From: a bacterium
GTDB lineage: Bacteria; Zhuqueibacterota; Zhuqueibacteria; Oleimicrobiales; Geothermoviventaceae
Assembly: GCA_028275345.1 (NCBI GenBank)
Contig: JAPWUV010000002.1
Span: forward strand, 124,001 to 188,000
Direction: 5' to 3'
DNA: 64,000 bases
Each line of letters starts with the position of its first letter. Position 1 is the stretch's first letter. This document shows, piece by piece, positions 56,792 through 64,000 of the stretch. The notes beneath the pieces were generated by a model that saw only the letters and a program-made list of their open reading frames with translations, was not told the DNA's origin and did no database searches. A program made the translations under genes and the position numbers.

Positions 56792-57487
56792 ATGGTAACA
56801 GGTCCTGGGTTTCGCTGGCGAGGGAATCGGGATTTTCATCGCTGGGATCGGGATCGTCTCGCGACGAGGCCACCCTCGTCGAGACTTCGGCCGTTGGATC
56901 GCTGGGGTAAGGGCCTTTTCGTGTCTTCCCTTTGTGCCCTGATCGGGTTATATTTGTACGTAGCGCTCGGCGGGGGCCATGCGGTTCCGGTCTTCGCCCT
57001 GGATGCGGAGGGGGCGGGCAAAGCCAATGCGGAGGCTCGGGGACCGGTGCTCATCCCGAAGGTTGATCGTGCCGTTGCCCTCTTGGACGGTCCAACGCTC
57101 CTTGCTTTGGATGCGGAGGGAAGGGCTGCAAAGCTGGGGCCGTCGGCTGGCCTGATGGATCTGCCGGTCGTGACCGGCGTGTCCCTGCAGGACCAAGAAG
57201 CCCTGCGGTCGGCCGCGGAGGCGTTGGAGCAGCTACGCAAATCCAGGTACGCTTTGTACGGCAGACTTTCGGAGCTCCATTACGAACGGGGCGCGTGGAT
57301 TGCCTACCTCGTCGATTATCCGCTGCCGGTCCTTTTGGGCTCCGGACCACCGCGGGAGAAGTTAGAGTTGCTGGCTCAGACACTTCCGATCCTGGAGAAA
57401 GAGGAGGACCTGCGCCGCATAGCTGGACTGGACCTCCGTTTTGATTCGCAAATCGTTGTGCGATATGCCGGGGACGGAACATCCTGA
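56792..57487 (+). CDS. ftsQ: FtsQ/DivIB-like division protein lacking an evident POTRA domain
   Basis: The 231-residue product sits in the ftsQ position before ftsA. It has a basic cytoplasmic tail and a membrane segment at about residues 41-60. A region resembling the FtsQ beta domain follows: LLALDAEGRAAKL, LMDLPVVTGV, YALYGRLSELHYERGAWIAYLVD, then LDLRFDSQIVVRY near the end. Only about 30 residues lie between the membrane segment and that domain, where FtsQ normally has a POTRA domain of about 70. I see no frameshift that would hide one. The start has AAGGAGGT ahead. Call depends on context plus the C-terminal pattern. Confidence 0.72.
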   Translation: MVTGPGFRWRGNRDFHRWDRDRLATRPPSSRLRPLDRWGKGLFVSSLCALIGLYLYVALGGGHAVPVFALDAEGAGKANAEARGPVLIPKVDRAVALLDGPTLLALDAEGRAAKLGPSAGLMDLPVVTGVSLQDQEALRSAAEALEQLRKSRYALYGRLSELHYERGAWIAYLVDYPLPVLLGSGPPREKLELLAQTLPILEKEEDLRRIAGLDLRFDSQIVVRYAGDGTS

Positions 57488-57544
57488 GATGCCGGGGGTG
57501 TGTCCCTGCTGAGGGAGCGGGGAGATGCTCTGGGAGGAATCGAG

Positions 57545-58771
57545 ATGCCGAATTACATCACGGGGCTCGACATTGGGACGACGAAGATCGGGGTGGTGAT
57601 TGGGGAGGTGGGCGAGGATGACGAGCTCCGCATCGTGGCCGTGACGAGCACGCCCTCCGAGGGTCTTCGCCGCGGCGTGGTGATCAATCTGGAAAAGACG
57701 GTGCAGTCCATTGCTCGCGCGGTGGCGGAGGCGGAGCAAATGGCCGGCGTGCAGGTGGACTCCGTCTACGCAGGGATCGCTGGGGACCACATCCGGAGCA
57801 TCAACGGCAGGGGGGTAGTGGCCGTGGCTGGGCCCAATAACGAGATTACCGAAGATGACGTGCGGCGGGTGATCGATGCGGCCAGGGCGGTCGCGCTACC
57901 CATCGATCGAGAGATCATCCACATCCTTCCGCAGGAGTTCATCGTAGATGACCAGCGGGGCATCAAGGATCCGGTCGGCATGGCAGGGGTGCGACTGGAG
58001 GCTGAGGTCCACATCGTCACAGGGGCTGTGACCTCCGCGCAGAATATCTACCGGAGCATCGAACGAGCTGGCCTGAGAGTGCGGGACCTGGTGCTCGAAC
58101 CGCTCGCCTCGAGTCTTGCCGTTCTAACCGAAGACGAGAAGGAACTGGGCGTAGTGCTCATCGATCTGGGGGGCGGCACGACCGACGTCGCCGTGTTCTA
58201 CCAAGGGTGCATCCGGCACACCGGGGTTGTGGGCCTGGGCGGCCGGAACGTGACGAACGACATTGCCATCGGACTCCGCACCCCAGTCGATCAGGCCGAG
58301 GACATCAAGATCCGGTACGGCTGCGCGGTTCACCGCCCCGAGGATGACAAGGAGACCATCGAGGTGCCGGGCATTGGCGGCAGGGCCTCGCGCAGAGTCT
58401 CCAAGGCGCTGCTAGTGGACATCATTCAGCCACGCATGGAGGAGATCCTCCGCTTGGCGTATGAAGAAGTGAAGCGGTCCGGCTTTGCAAGCCTGATGAA
58501 CGGCGGCGTGGTGATGACAGGGGGTGGTTCCCTGCTGAGCGGCACCCTGGAGCTGGCCGAAGACATCTTCGGGGTCCCCGTCCGGCTCGGAATTCCCCAG
58601 CCGCTGCACGGACTTCGTGAGGAAGCCCGCAACCCAATGCACGCAACCGGGGTGGGCCTAGTGCTCTACGGCCTTCAGCAGGGCGATGCGGAGGTGGGGC
58701 ATCACGGCGGCGAAGCCGGCCTCTTCGATATGATCTTGGAGAAAATGCGGAGGTGGCTGGGCCTTGCCTGA
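57545..58771 (+). CDS. ftsA: cell division protein FtsA
   Basis: FtsA is the actin-like protein that tethers FtsZ to the membrane. The 408-residue product has YITGLDIGTTKIGVVIG, the FtsA-specific 1C region, VVLIDLGGGTTDVAVF and VVMTGGGSLLSGTLELAED. It ends in a probable amphipathic membrane-binding helix (LFDMILEKMRRWLGLA). The ATG at 57545 has GGGAGGA ahead; the frame starts at 57500 but that GTG has no good ribosome site. It lies 91 bases before ftsZ. Confidence 0.96.
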   Translation: MPNYITGLDIGTTKIGVVIGEVGEDDELRIVAVTSTPSEGLRRGVVINLEKTVQSIARAVAEAEQMAGVQVDSVYAGIAGDHIRSINGRGVVAVAGPNNEITEDDVRRVIDAARAVALPIDREIIHILPQEFIVDDQRGIKDPVGMAGVRLEAEVHIVTGAVTSAQNIYRSIERAGLRVRDLVLEPLASSLAVLTEDEKELGVVLIDLGGGTTDVAVFYQGCIRHTGVVGLGGRNVTNDIAIGLRTPVDQAEDIKIRYGCAVHRPEDDKETIEVPGIGGRASRRVSKALLVDIIQPRMEEILRLAYEEVKRSGFASLMNGGVVMTGGGSLLSGTLELAEDIFGVPVRLGIPQPLHGLREEARNPMHATGVGLVLYGLQQGDAEVGHHGGEAGLFDMILEKMRRWLGLA

Positions 58772-58862
58772 TCTGCGATCGGATGGAGCAGAGGGTCGAG
58801 CACAGGAGCTTGTTAATGGACAACCGGAGTGAGGGTTGTTGAGCAAACCAAAGGAAGGAGCG

Positions 58863-60059
58863 ATGAACTTACGACTGAGCTTCGATGAGCGGAGCGCCCC
58901 AGGCGCACGCATGAAGGTTGTGGGCGTGGGCGGTGCCGGCACGAACGCGGTGAACCGGATGATCGAGGCGGGGCTCACCGGAGTGGACTTCATCGCCATC
59001 AACACGGACCTACAGGCCCTCACGATGTCTAAGGCTCCCGTTCGAATCCAGATCGGTCGCAACACCACGAAGGGTCTCGGAGCGGGGGCGGATCCGGAGA
59101 TCGGGCGCCGTTCGATCGAGGAGGACAAGGAGGCCGTGGTGAATGCCCTGCGCGATGCCGACATGGTGTTCGTGACGGCCGGAATGGGAGGGGGAACTGG
59201 GACCGGCGCAAGCCCCGTGGTGGCCGAAATTGCCAAGGACCTCGGCGCCCTCACCGTCGCTATCGTCACCAAGCCCTTCCTCTTCGAGGGGCCCAAGCGG
59301 ATGCAGAGGGCCGAGCAGGGGATCGAAGAGCTCCGCCTGCACGTGGATACCCTGATCGCCATCCCCAATCAGCGGCTCCTGCAGATTGTGGACAGAAAAA
59401 CCCCCCTCACCGAAGCCTTCCGCCTGGCTGACGATGTGCTCCTGCAGGCCACGCGCGGCATCTCCGATCTCATCAGCGTGCCCGGGTTGATCAACCTGGA
59501 TTTCGCCGACGTGCGCACGGTCATGTCCGAGATGGGCGACGCCTTGATGGGCTCGGCTGTGGCCAGCGGCGAAAATCGAGCCGTCGACGCAACCCAGCGG
59601 GCCTTGCATAGCCCGCTTCTAGACGAGGTGTCCATCGCCGGCGCCCAGGGCGTGCTGGTCAACATCACCGGCGGTCCCGAGCTGAGCTTGCACGAGGTGA
59701 ACGAGGCCACCACGCTGGTCTTCGAAGCCGCCGGTCCGGATGCGAACATCATCTTCGGGGCCGTGATCGATGAGAACATGGGCGACCAGGTCCGCGTAAC
59801 CGTGATTGCGACGGGCTTCAACCGCAATGGGCGAAGGGTCGGAACAGTGCGCCGCCAGGTTGCGGATCTTCCCGAGGGATTGCCGGACGGGAAAATCAGC
59901 ATACTGGATATCCCGACCTTCATGCGTCAGAGAGAAGGATTGACCCCGAGGGAGCCTGCGTTGGGAGAGAAGCCGGCGCCCGAGAGCGAGATCGAGGCGT
60001 GGCAAAAGGACGACCTCGAAACTCCGGCGTACTTGCGGAGAGGCCTACGGCTGGCGTGA
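58863..60059 (+). CDS. ftsZ: cell division protein FtsZ
   Basis: FtsZ is the tubulin homologue that builds the division ring. The product shows [15 protein letters not shown], the GTP-binding [18 protein letters not shown], the [26 protein letters not shown] synergy region and a linker. After [14 protein letters not shown] a charged stretch follows, and the very end has a second similar motif, [11 protein letters not shown], the probable partner-binding C-terminal peptide. The ATG at 58863 has GGAAGGAG ahead; the TTG at 58836 adds nine residues and is less likely. It is the last gene of the division cluster. Confidence 0.97.
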   Translation: MNLRLSFDERSAPGARMKVVGVGGAGTNAVNRMIEAGLTGVDFIAINTDLQALTMSKAPVRIQIGRNTTKGLGAGADPEIGRRSIEEDKEAVVNALRDADMVFVTAGMGGGTGTGASPVVAEIAKDLGALTVAIVTKPFLFEGPKRMQRAEQGIEELRLHVDTLIAIPNQRLLQIVDRKTPLTEAFRLADDVLLQATRGISDLISVPGLINLDFADVRTVMSEMGDALMGSAVASGENRAVDATQRALHSPLLDEVSIAGAQGVLVNITGGPELSLHEVNEATTLVFEAAGPDANIIFGAVIDENMGDQVRVTVIATGFNRNGRRVGTVRRQVADLPEGLPDGKISILDIPTFMRQREGLTPREPALGEKPAPESEIEAWQKDDLETPAYLRRGLRLA

Positions 60060-60547
60060 GTGGCTGGCGGAGCCGTCTCGTCCGCTGACGCAGCGGTGAG
60101 CTCAGCGCATTGCGCCCGGGGAGGCTCAATCCGAATACTTTGCACGGCGTCGTCCACGGAAGGAAACGCGGCGGGGGAGAAGATCCCCTCCGCGAACGGA
60201 TGGCGGGGGCCAACGGGCGGTCAGTGCGAAGTTCGGTCATTCCACAGGGGGAGCCTCCGGCGCGAGCAAAGGACGATCGGGGACCTGCCGCCGGCAAGCG
60301 CCGAGGGGAAAGCGCCGCCTTAACGCGGACTAGCCTGGGGGGCGGTCGATACCGTGTTTTCCCTCGCTGCCGATTTGCGCTTGCCCTTTGCGCAAAGCCA
60401 AGCTAGATTGGCTTATCGGGTTTGGCCTGCACTAATGGACTCGGACGGCCTGCTCGTTCTCGCACGCCTGCGAGACAGGGCCGAAAGCCGAGAGAGGGTC
60501 CGCAGCGAGACGATTCCGGCTGCTTGTCCCCCGAGGGCGGAGAAAGG
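60060..60547 (+). other. 488-base gap between ftsZ and the radical SAM gene
   Basis: Frames here are Gly-, Arg- and Ser-rich and show no family pattern. An imperfect GC-rich hairpin lies near 60168-60200 without a T run. The promoter at 60381-60409 is listed separately. Confidence 0.5.
60381..60409 (+). promoter_or_regulatory. sigma70-type promoter of the radical SAM gene
   Basis: TTGCCC (60381-60386), a 17-base spacer and TAGATT (60404-60409) lie about 140 bases ahead of the GTG start. Confidence 0.55.
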
Positions 60548-62302
60548 GTGCGAGCCGTACGTGCGACAGCCGACACTTTTCGCTTCCGAGAGCGAGTCTA
60601 TGACTGGTTGGCGACGGAAGACCGCTGCGCCCAACCGAACGAGGCGGCGCCGTACAGTTTCTTGCTGGTCTACCCGAATGAGTATGCCGTCGGCCTGTCC
60701 AATCTTGGATTTCAGACGGTCTACCGGCTTGTCAATGAGGAACCCGGCTGGGCATGCGAGCGGAGCCTCCTGTACCCTTCGCCTTGGGGCGCGCAACTCC
60801 GAAGTGTGGAATCTCTGCGCCGGGGCAGCTCCTTTCACGTGGTGGGGTTTTCGTGTAGCTACGAGCTCGACTATCCAACCGTTGTGGCCCAGATCGCCTC
60901 GACGGGCATCCCCCTGCGCGCCGCCGAGCGAGAGGAGGGCCAACCCATCTTCATCCTCGGTGGCGCAGTGACGTTTTTCAACCCCGTCCCTCTGGCGCCA
61001 TTTTTCGACGTCGTTGTCTTGGGGGAAGTGGAGCCGGTGCTCCACGATCTTCTCGATTCAATTGCGCGCCGGTGGGGAAGGACTTCGCGGCGAACACTGC
61101 TGGAAGCCCTGGCGGACCTGCCAGGTGTTTGGTGCCCTCCCCTCGAACCCTTGCCCAGTCGCAAGATCCGGCTTTCGTGGCGGGGCGAAGAGGCCTCACC
61201 GGAGTATTCCTGCATCATTTCCCGCGGGACCCACATGGATCAGGCATTCCTGGTGGAGATCGGGAGAGGCTGCGGGCGCAGGTGCAGGTTCTGCGTCGCT
61301 TCCCATGTCTACTACCCGTTCCGTCTGTGGCCGAAGAAGCAGATCCTGGATACGATCGACGCGAGGAATCGGAAACGGTATCGCGTCGGTCTGGTGGGAG
61401 CGGCGGTGTCGGACTACCCTGAGCTCCGGGAGCTATTGGGGGATTTGCTGGAGCGCGGACTTTCCTTCAGTCTGTCTTCCCTCCGCATCGACGGCCTGGA
61501 TGCGGACTTGGTGGCTCTTCTGGAGCGGGGTGGCGTCCGTTCTGTTACTCTCGCTCCGGAGACGGCCTCAACTCGCCTCCAAAGGGTCATCCACAAGAAC
61601 CTCCGTCTCGAGCGGATGTTGGAGGCGGCTGACCTTCTCGCTCGTAGCCAGGTCCAGCGGGTGAAACTGTACTTCCTCATCGGCTTGCCCTGGGAAACCG
61701 ACGAAGATGTGGAGCAAACGGCGCATTTCATCGTCGAATTCGCCCGCCGACTCTCCGAGGGTCCCTCGGCAAAGCGTCTCACAGCAAGCGTGAATGCCTT
61801 CGTCCCCAAGCCGCACACCCCGTTCCAGTGGTGCGGAATGGCGCCGAGGGAGGTCCTGGATCACCGTAAGAAAATCCTGCGCCGAATCGTGGGAGGGGCT
61901 CGAAACGTCGAGCTTGAATTCGGAAGTCGGGCGGAGGAATACCTTCAGGCGGTGTTCTCTCTCGGGGGGAGTGAGCTCGCGGGGGCGTTGGAGAGCTCCG
62001 TGCAGGAGGGGATCCCGCTCAAGATTGCGGTCGAGAGGGCCGGAGTCGACGCTCGAAAGTTGATTCACGGCGAGAAGCCTGCAGATGCTCCCTTCCCCTG
62101 GGATTTCATCGCGGGAGGACCTTCGCGCTCGGACCTCCTCCGGCAGTTGCATCTCGCTCGTTCCGAGGCGGGGGAGCGAGGGGGTCTACCCGGCGCGGTT
62201 CCCCTTCACCCGTCCTGCGGCGCCGGACCAGCGACAAGCCAGGGCTCGGAGGAGGAACAAGTGAAATCCTCGCCTGCCCGCAGAGCCGGAGAAAGCTCGT
62301 AG
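60548..62302 (+). CDS. B12-binding-type radical SAM protein (TIGR03960-like)
   Basis: The 584-residue product has an N-terminal Rossmann-like part (SFLLVYPNEYAVGLSNLGFQTVY ... VVGFSCSYELDYPTVV) and a radical SAM core with the cluster motif Cys242-x3-Cys246-x2-Cys249 in IGRGCGRRCRFC. SVTLAPETASTRLQRVIHKNL and LYFLIGLPWETDEDVEQ follow. This is the YgiQ-like family often found beside a DUF2344 gene; none is seen here. The GTG at 60548 has GGAGAAAGG ahead and is chosen over the longer open frame from 60422. The last 40 residues are low in complexity. Substrate unknown. Confidence 0.85.
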   Translation: MRAVRATADTFRFRERVYDWLATEDRCAQPNEAAPYSFLLVYPNEYAVGLSNLGFQTVYRLVNEEPGWACERSLLYPSPWGAQLRSVESLRRGSSFHVVGFSCSYELDYPTVVAQIASTGIPLRAAEREEGQPIFILGGAVTFFNPVPLAPFFDVVVLGEVEPVLHDLLDSIARRWGRTSRRTLLEALADLPGVWCPPLEPLPSRKIRLSWRGEEASPEYSCIISRGTHMDQAFLVEIGRGCGRRCRFCVASHVYYPFRLWPKKQILDTIDARNRKRYRVGLVGAAVSDYPELRELLGDLLERGLSFSLSSLRIDGLDADLVALLERGGVRSVTLAPETASTRLQRVIHKNLRLERMLEAADLLARSQVQRVKLYFLIGLPWETDEDVEQTAHFIVEFARRLSEGPSAKRLTASVNAFVPKPHTPFQWCGMAPREVLDHRKKILRRIVGGARNVELEFGSRAEEYLQAVFSLGGSELAGALESSVQEGIPLKIAVERAGVDARKLIHGEKPADAPFPWDFIAGGPSRSDLLRQLHLARSEAGERGGLPGAVPLHPSCGAGPATSQGSEEEQVKSSPARRAGESS

Positions 62303-62542
62303 AGACGTTTGGGTGTCCTCGGGACGGCGCGGGAAGGGGTGTGGAGCTCGGTCTCCAGGCGCTCGATGCAGGGAAGCCTTTTGGCCAACGGGAAGGGCCG
62401 AGCCGGAGTTTGGAACGAATCTCCTCAGCGAGGTGGCCGCGCTTGTTCCATTGGAGGCCGGACGGAGGTTGAGGCGGACGAGGAGACAAATGGAGAGAAC
62501 ATTGCGCAGTTGCGCAGGGGCGAGGCGATGGGAAAAGGGGAC

Positions 62543-63320
62543 GTGAGCTCACGAAGGGAGGACTGGGAGCACTATTAAGCCCGTTTGCGGCTTTTGCCGC
62601 CCGCCCGGCGGGCCAATGTGGAAGAGTACTGCCGGGCGGCCTACGACGAGCCCATGCGGCAGATTCTCGACCGCTGCATCCGGCCCGGCGACCGCGTGCT
62701 CGACATCGGATGCGGGGGGGGGTAGGTGGGTTGCCTACCTGCTCGAGCGTGGGGTCAACTGCGTTGGTCTGGATTTCCTCCCCGCCGCTGTCCAAGAGGC
62801 ACGGCGCCGTTGCTTTCCGATCGTCCGTCGCACTGCGGTCCTGCAGGGGGATGCTACCCAGCTTCCGTTCCGGCCCGGCGGTTTCGATGCGATTCTCTCC
62901 TTCGGACTACTGGAACATTTCCCTCGCCACGAGGCGGTTCTTCGGCATTGGTATGACCTTTTGCGAGAGGGCGGAGTTGCCATCATTTCTGTCCCCAATG
63001 CTCGGCGTTGGGACTGGGTACTGTACAGCGTTCTCAGGCAATGGCTGGTCACGCACCAACTCCCTCACCTCCGACAGACGACGAGAGGGATGGCTTCCAC
63101 AATGTACGGGCACGAAGAGCGCTGGACGCCAGCGTACCTCCGCAGCCTCTGCCGAGGGGTTCAATTCCGCCACGTCGAGATCGAAGGCCTTTTCACGCTT
63201 TTGCCCTGTTTTTTCCATCCGGTCGGGAACCGCCTGCCGAGCTGGATCTTCTGGCGCGTGGCGTCCTCCAGGCCTTCCAGGCAATGGGGGCTCTATCTCG
63301 TGGCGGTCGCGACGAAGTGA
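62543..63320 (+). pseudogene. broken class I SAM methyltransferase gene (in-frame stop plus +1 frameshift)
   Basis: Three pieces read as one methyltransferase. From the GTG at 62543 the frame reads SSRREDWEHY and meets TAA at 62576-62578. It continues in the same frame with ARLRLLPPARRANVEEYCRAAYDEPMRQILDRC and VLDIGCGGG. After a run of nine G (62713-62721) it is out of phase, and the rest, RWVAYLLERGVNCVGLDFLP through VVATK-like end, lies in the next frame. With eight G the SAM motif reads CGGGRWVAYL without a break. The second half has LSFGLLEHFPRHEAVL, the usual acidic-to-aromatic motif. It may be a true pseudogene, a phase-variable gene or a sequence error. Confidence 0.75.
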
Positions 63321-63441
63321 CGCTTGTCGAGGTGCTGGGGTTGGGGTAGGCCTGCTTTCCGCCAAACCTCGTCCAGTTTCTTGGCCCGGCGCCGGGGCCG
63401 ACGAACGGCGATTCCACGGACTTGCTCTACTTCTCGGACGC

Positions 63442-64000
63442 TCAGAACTGAACCGCGAGGGTGTCCAGCTCGGTATGGTGCACATGCTGGATCAGGATGC
63501 GAAAGCCGTCCCGGAAGGGCTCATTTCGCCAGCTTGGGATTGCTGAGTCCCCGCAATGGACCTCCCGCGCGGGATAGGGCGAGTGAATCAACGTCTCGCT
63601 TCGGTGGCCCGGGAAAGCGATGAGGCAGAGGGTCATCTGAGGGGACGGGCCGGGGGAGAAACGGACGGACCCGACGGCGGCCGTGGTTCGAGCCAGGTAG
63701 GGCTCCCTGAGGTGCCCCAACGTCACCCCAATAGCCGCGGGCACGGGACCGGCAGAAGGTAGTACGAGGGTGTTTTGCGGTGTTCCGTCGAACCGGATGG
63801 CTTCGGCCCAGCTTCCCTTTCCGTCGAGCCTGACTTCAACAGGTTGACCCCGGATCCAAATCGTGGCCTCGAAGCTTTGCTGCCCGTCCGGCAGGAGTGG
63901 GTCGAGGTAGATGTTCCAGGCGTTCTCGCGGATGCCGTAGAGCCAGTACAGGGCGTAAAGGAACCAGCCCGCCGCCCACGTGAACTGGGGCTTGTCGACG
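63442..64000 (-). CDS. C-terminal part of a glycoside hydrolase-like protein, partial
   Basis: A minus-strand frame runs off the window edge and ends at 63442. The visible 185 residues begin VDKPQFTWAAGWFLYALYW and contain LYGIRENAWNIYLDPLLPDG, followed by a beta-rich tail. That opening resembles the end of the (alpha/alpha)6 barrel and the C-terminal domain of GH94/GH36-type or amylo-alpha-1,6-glucosidase-like enzymes. The catalytic residues would lie beyond the window, so the family is tentative. It converges with the broken methyltransferase gene. Confidence 0.6.
   Translation of the reverse strand, partial: VDKPQFTWAAGWFLYALYWLYGIRENAWNIYLDPLLPDGQQSFEATIWIRGQPVEVRLDGKGSWAEAIRFDGTPQNTLVLPSAGPVPAAIGVTLGHLREPYLARTTAAVGSVRFSPGPSPQMTLCLIAFPGHRSETLIHSPYPAREVHCGDSAIPSWRNEPFRDGFRILIQHVHHTELDTLAVQF

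Noticed and set aside
62713-62721. Programmed ribosomal frameshift at the G tract
   Set aside because: There is no downstream pseudoknot or upstream Shine-Dalgarno-like stimulator that I can see, and a separate in-frame stop lies upstream.

Overview
This 64 kb window is a dense, GC-rich (roughly 60 percent by eye) stretch of bacterial chromosome made almost entirely of housekeeping genes. Lipoprotein signals, an outer-membrane-barrel-like protein and a flippase suggest a diderm envelope. The last division transpeptidase nevertheless carries PASTA domains. TTG and GTG starts are frequent. I cannot name the organism. A deep-branching Gram-negative-type lineage, possibly thermophilic (GH57 branching enzyme, D-lyxose isomerase-like protein), fits but is not proven. 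I see no CRISPR array, insertion sequence, prophage or rRNA operon.

Layout. 0-1.6 kb: AMMECR1-type protein, exported SagB-like nitroreductase, tRNA-Met(CAU). 1.6-9 kb: tilS-hpt-ftsH, a TPR lipoprotein, folP and cdaA (c-di-AMP synthesis). 9-12.7 kb: an exported Ntn-hydrolase, a transglutaminase-core lipoprotein and a D-lyxose isomerase-like cupin. 12.7-20.7 kb: an acyl-CoA ligase divergent from dnaG, then DUF3467, GH57 branching enzyme, a barrel-like protein and an AEC transporter. 20.8-27.8 kb: mostly minus strand, with a PUA-like protein, an RNA m5C methyltransferase, an M23 endopeptidase, tRNA-Phe and thrC-thrB. A CDF transporter sits among them on the plus strand. 28.2-32.7 kb: three proteases in a row (rhomboid, SDH/ClpP-fold, Lon) and a 56-residue membrane protein. 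33-36 kb: purN and purH. 36-42.5 kb: the elongasome set mreB-mreC-mreD-mrdA-rodA-lgt. 42.6-46.4 kb: a STAS protein, a methyltransferase, a flippase and a zinc-ribbon glycosyltransferase-like protein. 46.8-60 kb: the division and cell-wall cluster mraZ-rsmH-ftsL-ftsI-murF-mraY-ftsW-murG-murB-ftsQ-ftsA-ftsZ. 60.5-64 kb: a radical SAM protein, a broken methyltransferase gene and the 3' part of a glycosidase-like gene.

How the genes work together. Two co-directional blocks, about 20 kb in total, encode side-wall elongation and septation. The division cluster starts at a clear sigma70 promoter followed by three 10-bp-phased boxes that look like the MraZ operator. The cluster is unusual in lacking murE, murD, murC and ddl, and in having an FtsQ that seems to lack its POTRA domain. 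Both tRNA genes use the same promoter form, TTGACT-N16-TATATT.

I did not find a convincing new multi-gene defence or mobile system. The observations most worth checking are the doubly broken methyltransferase gene with a nine-G tract, the POTRA-less FtsQ, the phased mraZ boxes, the small membrane protein coupled to lon, and the zinc-ribbon glycosyltransferase-like protein beside the flippase.
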